Positions 1 through 5,749 of a DNA stretch of 5,749 nt are shown piece after piece; position 1 is the stretch's first letter; every line of letters begins with the position of its first letter. Location: positions 1-5,749 of the forward strand of contig JALZUV010000152.1 in the NCBI GenBank assembly GCA_023301245.1, in the 5' to 3' direction. This stretch comes from Rickettsiales bacterium (GTDB lineage: Bacteria; Pseudomonadota; Alphaproteobacteria; Rickettsiales; JALZUV01). Both the position numbers and the translations under genes were made by a program. The notes under the pieces are model-generated. The model saw only the letters and a program-made list of their open reading frames with translations, was not told the origin of the DNA and did not search any database.

Positions 1-397
1 AGTCCAGGTGTCCCAGAATCCCGCTACTCGTCATCCTACCATACATCGAACTCCCTAATAGATCCAGCGTACGTATCATGCTAGGATCATCAACGAACAG
101 GTATCTATTCCTTAATTCTTCGAGATGCGCGTTCGCAGCAGCATGTCTCGCCTTAGTCAATCGATCTTCCTCCCGTACCAATTCCAAAGCCTTAACCTGC
201 CTATCTCGCATAAGTCCGAGGAAATCTAACTGATCTTGCTTCAGGCCTTGATGACCTCTAACACCGCGTCCTTCAAGTATCGTCATAGGGAGTCTGGGGT
301 ATCGACCTATGTGAATCTCGTTGGGCGCTAGACCAGTTCCTCTACTTAGATTGTTGTTATGTGCTGCAACGGCATGCATCAACATATCATCCCAATT
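1..397 (-). pseudogene. Integrase C-terminal remnant, partial, catalytic core missing
   Basis: Directly after the pol TAA (398-400), and in the same frame, 132 codons stay open to the window edge. They begin NWDDMLMHAVAAHNNN and continue TGLAPNEIHIGRYPRLPM. This matches the stretch at the end of a retroviral-type integrase core (W-D-D..L...A.A.N, then tGlaPnE...Gr.PrlP). A charged helical segment follows (about 397-120; QVKALELVREEDRLTKARH). In Ty3/gypsy elements this stretch follows the HHCC zinc finger and the DDE core, which need roughly 200-300 residues. None of that lies between RNase H and this point; the intervening residues 820-1015 show neither HHCC nor D,D35E. I therefore infer an internal deletion with its junction near 397-400, which also produced the stop. 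A GPY/F module or chromodomain is not recognisable before base 1. Confidence 0.8.
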
Positions 398-3300
398 TTA
401 CTGCGCTACAGCCCAATCACTAGCAGTTTTCTCGCATAATTTTTCACCAAACTCTCTAGCTTCCATGCTATCCAAATCTTCTTCAGGAAGCTCGTCGTGA
501 TTCTCAGAGCTACCTGCTACTCCAGCACTACTACCTTCTTCAATGGGATCAATCACACCTACGCTTTGCATATTTTTCATGCCTAAAAGAAGTCTTCCCT
601 CCTCAGTCAAAGGGCATGCATGCAATACTAATCCTGGTTCCCACTGACCACTAACTACTTGCGACGGTCGCACCAAAGGTGTATCGTCCGGTACTGCAAA
701 AATACTAGGCGGTTCTACTTCTACCGACTGTCGTTTCGCGCGTTCACTCTGAATTACTTGCCATGCTCTAGTCGACTTTTCGTTGGTGGTGAGCGGAGCT
801 GTCCTCAATTCTCTCTCCCCCACCGTAAAAATCAACCCAGGGTCCAGCTCTTTCAGCCCATCCAAGCTGGAACCCATTGGCTCAGCAAGCTGTGCAGAAT
901 GCACGCCACTCGCACCGATCAGATAAACATCGATATCTGTTGGGTCGGACAAGCGGACATCAGGGTGGTTGTCAGCTTCCGTGGCCGGCAATGGTAAACG
1001 TGACATCAAGTCTGCATTACCGTTGGCCTTACCCGGTCGGTACTCCAACGTATACGTATAAGCACTAAGAAAATCATACCATCGTTGTACTCGGTTAACT
1101 TTAGTAGACAAGCTCTCCAAGTTTTTCAACGGTTGGTGGTCACTCACTACAATAAAAGGGATACCATAAAACAATTGTCTGTTTTTCTTAACCGCCCAAA
1201 CAATAGCGGCACATTCCAATTCTGTTGCACTCCAGTTTCGTTCATTTGGCATTGTCGTTCTACTCAAGAAACTCAAAGGTCTTGTAGACGAATCCGGCTG
1301 GTCTTGTTCAATTACAGCACCCAACCCATCAAGAGATGCGTCTGTAATCAAACGGAAAGGTCGTTTACCAGACATGGCTGCTTGAAAATCTGGAAAGGCT
1401 AAAACGTCTGGGCTCAACAGTCGTTTTATCAAGACTTGTACGATCTCAACATGTTCGGTGGTGAACACGAATTTAACATCTTTTTTCAAAAGGTTATTCA
1501 GAGGTCGTGAAAAGGTTGCCATTTGTGGTAAAAATTTCCTGTAATATGACAATGCTCCTAATATTGATCGCAACTGGCTGACGTTCGTTGGCATAGGCAA
1601 CTTAGTCATCGCTTCTACTTTCCCTGGATCTGGTTCAATTCCTTTCGCTGTCACGCGATGACCTAAAAATTTGATGACTTTTACACCTAGGTATGCTTTC
1701 TTCGGTGCTAATTTCAGGTCAAATTTTGTTAGTCGTGAAAAAAAATGTTCCAAATCCTGCACATGTTCCGCGCCACTCGACGAAAAACAGACAATATCAT
1801 CAATAAATAAGCGTACCCGTTGTAAGCCTTCGCAGACTCGCAACAAAATAGATTGAAACCATCCAGGACTGGATGCTAAACCCATCGGCATTTCCATCCA
1901 TTCATAAATACCTTGTTGAGTGCATACAGCTGTTAAGGGAATAGAATCTTCATGTATAGAACACTGGAAAAAACCGCTAACTAAATCCATACTACTAAAA
2001 ACTTTTGCGCCCCCAAGGTCTGATAATAAATCGTCAACTGTTGGTAGGGGCATGACCGGTATAATCGACTGTTCGTTCAGTCTTTTATAATTGCAGGTTA
2101 GCCTAATACGACCATCAGCTTTAGCAATAACAACCAAAGGTGAACACCAATTCGAGTAAGATCGGCGCAAAATTCCCGCTAAAACTAACTTATCAATCTC
2201 TGTTTGTACTTTCGCTGCTAGCACTGGCGAATGACGATACGGTCTCTGCTTCACCGGTTGTGCATCTTTCTTCAGAATAATGCGAAACGGGTCAACAGTA
2301 ACGTGTCCTAAATCAGTGCTATGCTTGGAGAATCGATGTGCGTATTTGCATAGTAAATTTCCTAGAGCGTCGATGTCCTTCGCAGTCCAAAGACTCTCCT
2401 CAAAATCAAAATGGATTTCACGCAAATACACAGGTACCTTGTTCCATAAACGTATAAAAGCTTCTCGCTGTGAGGGATTTAAACTGGCTAATACAGTCTG
2501 TGGTGGTTCATCGTTAGATACTCCCGGACTAGGGCTACTGCCTCCTACAACGGCACTTACTTCTTGTACGTTGGTCGAAAAAATTTCAGCGCTATCTAAA
2601 TTGCACTGTGTCAATTTTCCACCTCCTTCTCCTAGTTTCATGTTTTTCTGTATCAAAAAATTCTCTGAATTCAATCTCTGTAATGGGATTTGTGACACCC
2701 CTGCCTCAACGATAGCCTCTTGTGGGGACCACTCTGAACCGAAACGAATATAGTAAGAGCCTGTGGGGGCTGCTGTACCATCTGCGTTTGTAAGAGCAAC
2801 ACTCACCCAAGACATAGCGTTAGGTAATCTAAACTTGCTACCAGCGACACGTACTACTACGCTACTATCGCTATCTCCTTCAATCATGCCAACAGCATTA
2901 TTAACCCATTGGTTAAAACGGTGATCACCTGATACTGATTCACCCTCTGTACCTACAAAAGTAACTAGTGTTTGTGTAGAATTTAAATCTCTATATTTCC
3001 TGACAGGAAAAAATGACCAGCTATCTCGACCTAACAGAACCGGCATCTGCATGGCTTTGTCTGGCACGATGTAAGCGTGCACTACGAGACGAACTGTTCC
3101 ACGGGAATTTTTCTCAGTGTTACCCAGTTGTACGTTTAGTCGGACGTAATTAGAGGTAGTTAGAGGAATTCCATGAAAGCCACCCCATGTTTTAGGTTCA
3201 ATTTCTGTCAAACCGTCAGGAAAAGCTGCACCACAAGCTAACATACGCAACCACACCTTCTCTTGAATAAAAGATGCTGGGCTCCCCGTATCTAGAAGGA

Positions 3301-3445
3301 CAGTGCAGGCTTGCGTCTTCAGCGCCTTAGTACCCGCGAACGATTGCGCTCTCGTTGTATGGCTATCATATCTAGATGAAGCATCACTTCTCCACCGACT
3401 GCTCTCGTATATTCTGCTAAATAATCTGCGCGTTCTCCGTGGCAC
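398..3445 (-). CDS. pol: Pol polyprotein fragment: aspartic protease, reverse transcriptase, RNase H
   Basis: This 1015-codon frame encodes the processing and replication enzymes of the element. The retropepsin-like protease spans about residues 45-150, with LLDTGS (catalytic D52) and a downstream LLGRD. A linker of about 230 residues follows. RT begins near 380: SSMDLVSGFFQ carries the first metal-binding Asp (D487), GLASSPGWFQ is near 522-531, and FIDD at 547-550 is the YxDD box. RNase H has TDAS (D702), ATELEC (E742), VSDHQ (D769) and NADLMSR (D812), a complete D-E-D-D set. Residues 820-1015 are a largely unassigned, acidic pre-integrase linker ending SDWAVAQ and then TAA. The codon at 3445 is GTG. 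The frame opens at 3457, and its first ATG (M68) lies after the protease active site, so this is not a natural start. Translation would have needed fusion or frameshifting from gag. The frame has no stop or shift over 3 kb, unlike its neighbours. Confidence 0.96.
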   Translation of the reverse strand: MPRRTRRLFSRIYESSRWRSDASSRYDSHTTRAQSFAGTKALKTQACTVLLDTGSPASFIQEKVWLRMLACGAAFPDGLTEIEPKTWGGFHGIPLTTSNYVRLNVQLGNTEKNSRGTVRLVVHAYIVPDKAMQMPVLLGRDSWSFFPVRKYRDLNSTQTLVTFVGTEGESVSGDHRFNQWVNNAVGMIEGDSDSSVVVRVAGSKFRLPNAMSWVSVALTNADGTAAPTGSYYIRFGSEWSPQEAIVEAGVSQIPLQRLNSENFLIQKNMKLGEGGGKLTQCNLDSAEIFSTNVQEVSAVVGGSSPSPGVSNDEPPQTVLASLNPSQREAFIRLWNKVPVYLREIHFDFEESLWTAKDIDALGNLLCKYAHRFSKHSTDLGHVTVDPFRIILKKDAQPVKQRPYRHSPVLAAKVQTEIDKLVLAGILRRSYSNWCSPLVVIAKADGRIRLTCNYKRLNEQSIIPVMPLPTVDDLLSDLGGAKVFSSMDLVSGFFQCSIHEDSIPLTAVCTQQGIYEWMEMPMGLASSPGWFQSILLRVCEGLQRVRLFIDDIVCFSSSGAEHVQDLEHFFSRLTKFDLKLAPKKAYLGVKVIKFLGHRVTAKGIEPDPGKVEAMTKLPMPTNVSQLRSILGALSYYRKFLPQMATFSRPLNNLLKKDVKFVFTTEHVEIVQVLIKRLLSPDVLAFPDFQAAMSGKRPFRLITDASLDGLGAVIEQDQPDSSTRPLSFLSRTTMPNERNWSATELECAAIVWAVKKNRQLFYGIPFIVVSDHQPLKNLESLSTKVNRVQRWYDFLSAYTYTLEYRPGKANGNADLMSRLPLPATEADNHPDVRLSDPTDIDVYLIGASGVHSAQLAEPMGSSLDGLKELDPGLIFTVGERELRTAPLTTNEKSTRAWQVIQSERAKRQSVEVEPPSIFAVPDDTPLVRPSQVVSGQWEPGLVLHACPLTEEGRLLLGMKNMQSVGVIDPIEEGSSAGVAGSSENHDELPEEDLDSMEAREFGEKLCEKTASDWAVAQ

Positions 3446-3534
3446 AAGCGTACGCGTTTAGGAGGAAACACAGAGTCAGAAGAATCAGAAATATTATTCT
3501 TGGCAGAAGAACGAAGGGCGTGAATACTACAGTA
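3319..3534 (-). pseudogene. Probable pre-protease coding segment in a third frame
   Basis: A frame different from both neighbours is open here, ending at TGA 3319-3321. It overlaps the pol frame by about 139 bases. It reads PHYCSIHALRSSAKN, later PPKRVRLCHGERADYLAEYT, then RAVGGEVMLHLDMIAIQRER. This balanced, charged sequence looks more like real protein than the hydrophobic alternative in the linker frame (FLILLTLCFLL) or the Arg/Ser-rich start of the pol frame. If it is the original frame, loss of one base near 3330 would restore ...RVLKALKTQACTVLLDTGS, running smoothly into the protease. No classical -1 slippery heptamer was seen in the overlap. I saw no start codon that would make it an independent gene. 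The choice of frame is by eye and needs comparison with relatives. Confidence 0.45.
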
Positions 3535-4598
3535 GTGTGGGTTTGGTCGGGGTCAGAAAAAATTCCACTGGTACAACCACTGCTACTATTAATTTCCTTC
3601 TCATTTTTCTGCGCTGTACATTTAACAGCGCTAAAGTCGGTCAAGTTTCTGTTAGATGCATTAACAGTGTTGTTCAGGTTTCGGCCTGGTTTGAACTCTT
3701 CTTGACTTTCTACTATCCTACTTAACTTCTTTTCATTTCTACGGTCAAGTCTAGCTCTTGACTGTTTTTCACGATCAAGACTAGCTCTTGACCCAAGATC
3801 GGAATTCTCGAAAGAACCAACACTCGTACTTGTTACAGGCGTTAGTGTAACACGTGATTGTCCAGTGGTACCTTGACCAGGAAAACACCAAACTTTCCTA
3901 TGTTTCATTGATCTCATTCCAGACACTACCTCGTGCGCTCGGCAAATCCGGGCATGTGTCGACTTCGGTTGATCAGCTGAAGGGGGCGCGCAAACCCTTA
4001 CAGTGGAGAACATTGACTCGGATGCGGTATGATCAGGCACTGCTACACTCGGAACTCTTCCGCTTCGAAATTGCGGAACTATCAAGGGCCTAGTTTGATG
4101 TTGATCACCTTTCGGTTGGCCATATCTCGTCGCAGTACTGCGAACGACAGGATATGTGCAGAGTGGCTTGATTAAATTAACGCTAAATGGAGGTCTGGGG
4201 TAATTACTTCCTTCGCTACCTGGTAAAGAAAATCAACTACCACTCTTACCGTAACTAGACAGATCGCACCCTGCCTCATGGTCCCTTGCCCCTGCAGCGT
4301 GTAATGCAGCGGTGACCGAATCCAGTTTTATTACCGCGGGTCTCCCCCCTCGGTCAAAGTTATCACGTCGATTTCCACCTGCTGGCAAGGAAGGGGAAAA
4401 AGAAAACGACCGCTGTGCTGGCGGCAAGGGGATCGGCTTGCCGTCGCACCATCATGTGCTGCGGCGGTTGCGGTATTTCTGCTCGGCCCACTGACACAGT
4501 TTGTTTTGCCAGCGGCGCCAGCGTGCATCAATTGCATCTGGTGTCCCAAACCGGAACGATTGAGAAATTGCGAGAGACAGTCTCTGGCATAGTGTCGT
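3417..4598 (-). pseudogene. gag: Gag C-terminus and gag-pol linker, one frame with two TGA stops
   Basis: One frame stays open from 4598 down to a stop at 3417, apart from TGA at 4452-4454 and TGA at 4233-4235. Just after the zinc-knuckle region it reads DAIDARWRRWQNKLCQWAEQ, then KYRNRRST, stop, WCDGKPIPLPPAQRSFSFSP and GGNRRDNFDRGGRPAVIKLD. The longer part (4232-3417) is a polar, proline- and charge-rich linker with a 10-residue tandem repeat. It contains no recognisable enzyme domain, as expected of disordered sequence between nucleocapsid and protease. Near 3540 the real frame probably moves, because its last 40 or so codons become hydrophobic and unlike the rest. The first ATG in the lower part is at 4013, but no independent gene is implied. 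Both TGA codons could derive from CGA (Arg) by one C-to-T change. Confidence 0.55.
3741..3792 (-). repeat. Short tandem duplication encoding a 10-residue repeat
   Basis: Two 22-base units at 3741-3762 and 3771-3792 match at 20 of 22 positions with a 30-base period. In the linker frame they encode SRASLDREKQ followed by SRARLDRRNE. Each unit is also an imperfect dyad (TCAAG...CTTGA), so the region could form small hairpins. The period is a multiple of three, so the frame is kept, which favours duplication while the frame was coding. Confidence 0.65.
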
Positions 4599-4618
4599 TC
4601 AGCGGCACAGTTTATGCA
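4577..4618 (-). other. gag: CCHC zinc knuckle of Gag nucleocapsid
   Basis: Fourteen codons read CINCAAERHYARDC, an exact C-x2-C-x4-H-x4-C zinc knuckle, preceded by RRSFGPR. In Gag this motif binds zinc and packages the element RNA. The frame holding it is open from 4657 to a TAA at 4331-4333 but has no start codon before the knuckle. After the motif the better protein-like sequence moves into the linker frame around 4545 (DAIDARWRRWQ), which fits a one-base loss there. The usual Gly before His is Arg here (ERH, not EGH), an acceptable variant. This is the firmest evidence for gag in the window. Confidence 0.85.
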
Positions 4619-4660
4619 GCGTGGCCCAAAAGATCTGCGGGCAGCATAACGTGTCGTTCA
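4587..4660 (-). repeat. Imperfect direct repeat at the zinc knuckle
   Basis: On the plus strand GCATAGTGTCGTTCA (4587-4601) recurs as GCATAACGTGTCGTTCA (4644-4660), identical apart from a two-base insertion. On the coding strand both contain TGAACGACAC, which in the good knuckle encodes the ERH core. The spacing fits two tandem CCHC knuckles, the 5' one decayed. Confidence 0.45.
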
Positions 4661-4836
4661 AGACACTTCTCCCAGCCTCTCACCCAAAGGAAAGGATGGG
4701 TGTCATCACATGTAACACGCAAACTGACAACAGCATCACGTAGCAGGGAGGTGAGGAAGACACACGGATAACGTCGGCGCGTGCCGAAAACTGCGGGGAA
4801 TCCCGGACATTTCGAGCACGCGGCGGGGACGACGGA
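4612..4836 (-). pseudogene. gag: Possible middle Gag segment in a shifted frame
   Basis: This frame is open for 74 codons between TAG 4837-4839 and TAA 4612-4614, bridging the N-terminal Gag remnant and the zinc knuckle. It reads RDAVVSLRVTCDDTHPFLWV and then RGWEKCLERHVMLPADLLGH. The part WEKCLERH looks like a decayed copy of the knuckle start CINCAAERH, and the DNA supports this with a shared 10-mer. Taken with the flanking frames it suggests that one-base losses have broken a once continuous gag. There is no start codon and no domain match beyond the half knuckle. The assignment rests on position and appearance only. Confidence 0.3.
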
Positions 4837-5144
4837 CTACCTCCGACAGCCCCTCCACGCCTACTAGCAGAACCGCGACCGCCAGACCCGCGGCGCGCGA
4901 TTTCTTCGAGCGTATAGCAGAAGGCTCCCCTAGCGGGTGCCCCCTTTAGCTCTTTATCAGTTTTACGGCCTGATAAGCCGATAGGCGACACAGGGCTAGA
5001 AGCAGACCCCTGGGCACGCGATTGGGCGCGAGTGCGCCCCAACTTGAGTGCGAGGGTGCGTTGAACACCCTCCCTCATCCCCTGCGTGAACTCACCCTTA
5101 CAGGAAGGGGCCGAACCAGACGAAGTAACAAGCGAAGACGACAT
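4680..5144 (-). pseudogene. gag: Gag N-terminal remnant, capsid domain not recognised
   Basis: From an ATG at 5144 a frame of 154 codons runs to TGA at 4680-4682. It begins MSSSLVTSSGSAPSCKGEFT and is rich in Ser, Gly, Arg and Pro (RRGSGGRGSASRRGGAVGG). The ATG lies about 55 bases downstream of the LTR edge candidate, a sensible place for a gag start. Nothing resembling the retrotransposon capsid domain, which usually takes 150-250 residues, can be seen, and fewer than 200 codons separate this ATG from the zinc knuckle. Either the capsid part was deleted or this arginine-rich stretch is not true Gag. The end of the frame (YVMLLSVCVLHVM) is probably out of register; a neighbouring frame takes over near 4740. 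Confidence 0.4.
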
Positions 5145-5179
5145 CACAGCTTTGGACACCAAAAGAGTATAGAAGAAGA

Positions 5180-5197
5180 GAGAGCCGACGACAGCCA
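5180..5197 (-). promoter_or_regulatory. Possible minus-strand primer-binding site
   Basis: Two bases after the putative LTR end the minus strand reads TGGCTGTCGTCGGCTCTC. A PBS begins with TGG because it pairs with the CCA end of a tRNA, and its place next to the LTR is correct. The sequence is not the common initiator-Met PBS (TGGTATCAGAGC), and I cannot assign the tRNA. Confidence 0.35.
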
Positions 5198-5328
5198 ATG
5201 TGGTGAAAGCGGTTGCTCGGGAGGTGATCCTCTCTCTGAACGGAGATCAGAGATGAACAGACTGACACTCAATAAACAGGTTCTACTCTCTTGCTTGCAG
5301 TAACTCACAATCAAGGTGCAAAGGTAGT

Positions 5329-5344
5329 TTTATTGTCTTTTATT
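5329..5344 (-). promoter_or_regulatory. Two AATAAA polyadenylation-like signals in the LTR
   Basis: Minus-strand AATAAA occurs at 5339-5344 and again at 5329-5334, in an A-rich stretch. In an LTR such signals mark the R region where transcripts end. Their place 130-145 bases before the proposed LTR end agrees with an LTR rather than an internal leader. Function is inferred from the motif only. Confidence 0.4.
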
Positions 5345-5615
5345 ATTTCTTCTTCTGCTCGGATGAGATCAGGAGACGAGGTGCACTGAACGAGGGGGGG
5401 GCGGTGACCCTGCTCGATAGCTCACTCAAATTGCTCTGATAATTCTCTTCCTAAAAGATGGGGTACACAACGGTAGCCTCACCCAACCTACAAAGCTGTC
5501 CCGTGCAAGGGTCTAGCTCCTAGTCATCCTATACTAGCCTCTCATGTTGGCAGCTGGCAACAGCTATGAAAGTCAGCTCTATTCCGCAAGGGTATCTCCC
5601 AGAACACTGCTGCTC

Positions 5616-5620
5616 ATTGG
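5616..5620 (-). promoter_or_regulatory. CCAAT motif near the LTR start
   Basis: The minus strand reads GAGCCAATGAGC about 25 bases inside the proposed LTR start. A CCAAT box would suit a U3 promoter, but a five-base motif is weak evidence. Confidence 0.2.
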
Positions 5621-5644
5621 CTCATTACTGTACTAGTTCCCACA

Positions 5645-5749
5645 TTCTCCAGTAGATCATCTCTTTGGCCTGTTCTCACCGGATCTCAGGCGCCTTTCTA
5701 CGCTCTTTCGGACTGCTGTACGACTCCGCCGCACCTATTCTACGTACTC
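5645..5749. other. Probable flanking DNA, no gene seen
   Basis: These 105 bases lie beyond the proposed LTR start. No open frame of interest, RNA gene or repeat was recognised. If the LTR boundary is right, the target-site duplication would begin TTCTC at 5645-5649, with a matching copy outside the window. If the boundary is wrong, this could be more LTR. Confidence 0.3.

Larger units (their letters stand above)
1..5644 (-). mobile_element. Degraded Ty3/gypsy-type LTR retrotransposon, 3' end outside window
   Basis: The order on the minus strand is probable LTR, gag remnant with CCHC knuckle, protease, reverse transcriptase, RNase H and integrase tail. RT and RNase H before integrase is the Ty3/gypsy order; Ty1/copia elements put integrase before RT. 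The single long pol frame shows catalytic residues of all three enzymes. Gag is split over three frames with in-frame stops, and integrase is reduced to its end, so the copy is not autonomous. The 5' boundary at 5644 is inferred from the TGTGG/CCACA ends of the LTR candidate. The 3' LTR and polypurine tract would lie to the left of base 1. Clade and host cannot be fixed from sequence reading alone. Confidence 0.93.
5199..5644 (-). repeat. Probable 5' long terminal repeat (446 bp)
   Basis: On the minus strand the segment starts TGTGGGAACTAG at 5644 and ends TTTCACCACA at 5199. This gives TG...CA ends with a 5-bp inverted repeat (TGTGG/CCACA), as LTRs have. It sits immediately before the leader and gag ATG. 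A CCAAT motif lies near its start and two AATAAA signals about 130 bases before its end, as expected for U3 and R-U5. No classical TATA box is seen. The second LTR is outside the window, so direct duplication cannot be confirmed and the boundaries are provisional. Confidence 0.5.

Noticed and set aside
659..2753. Plus-strand open frames of 60-157 codons within the pol region
   Set aside because: They lie antisense to a verified RT-protease frame and show no domain or motif of their own.
3417..3500. Hydrophobic run (IIFLILLTLCFLL) that looks like a membrane segment or envelope anchor
   Set aside because: It lies before the protease, not after integrase where an env would be, and a competing frame reads as more plausible protein.
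4415..5303. Plus-strand open frames opposite gag
   Set aside because: Shadow frames with no motif; the coding signal (CCHC knuckle) is on the minus strand.
5394..5401. Run of eight G
   Set aside because: A single homopolymer without further G runs to form a quadruplex, and too far from the coding end to be the polypurine tract.
5433..5441. Minus-strand TATCAGAGC, matching part of the initiator-Met primer-binding site
   Set aside because: The TGG needed at the start is absent (GAATTATCAGAGC), and the AATAAA signals lie downstream of it, which fits LTR interior better than leader. Kept only as an alternative boundary.
5511..5534. TAGGATGAC shared between the LTR (minus strand) and the left edge near base 32
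   Set aside because: Nine bases with little extension; the left copy lies inside the integrase frame, so this is probably chance rather than a second LTR.

Overview
The window is most of one degraded LTR retrotransposon of the Ty3/gypsy group, read entirely on the minus strand, so its 5' end lies at high coordinates. The best evidence is one long pol reading frame with an aspartic protease, a reverse transcriptase and an RNase H, each with its catalytic residues. This makes the source a eukaryotic nuclear genome. The RT style (FIDD instead of YIDD/YVDD, SPGWFQ, and a long run of sequence between RNase H and integrase) is from memory closest to Ty3/gypsy elements of protists and algae such as stramenopiles. 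That placement is low confidence. No host gene, tRNA, rRNA or bacterial-style operon is seen.

Layout in transcription order (right to left): 5749-5645 is about 105 bases of probable flank with no visible gene. 5644-5199 is a probable 5' LTR of 446 bp with TGTGG...CCACA ends, a CCAAT motif and two AATAAA signals near its inner part. 5197 onward is a possible primer-binding site. 5144 to about 4577 is a gag remnant spread over several frames, with a clear CCHC zinc knuckle but no recognisable capsid domain. 4598-3417 is mostly one frame carrying the gag C-terminus and a long gag-pol linker, broken by two TGA codons. 3534-3319 is a probable continuation in a third frame leading to protease. 3457-398 is the uninterrupted PR-RT-RNase H frame. 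397-1 is the end of an integrase joined straight after the pol stop codon. The integrase zinc finger and catalytic core appear to be missing, and the GPY/F region and 3' LTR are not in view.

An intact copy would make Gag particles, cleave the polyprotein with PR, copy its RNA with RT-RNase H and insert the DNA with integrase. This copy cannot do that alone: gag is broken and integrase lacks its catalytic centre. The 3 kb PR-RT-RNase H frame is nevertheless fully open. No new biological system is evident. The points worth checking are the integrase deletion, the contrast between intact pol and broken gag, the hidden zinc knuckle with a possible decayed twin, and the unassigned primer-binding site.
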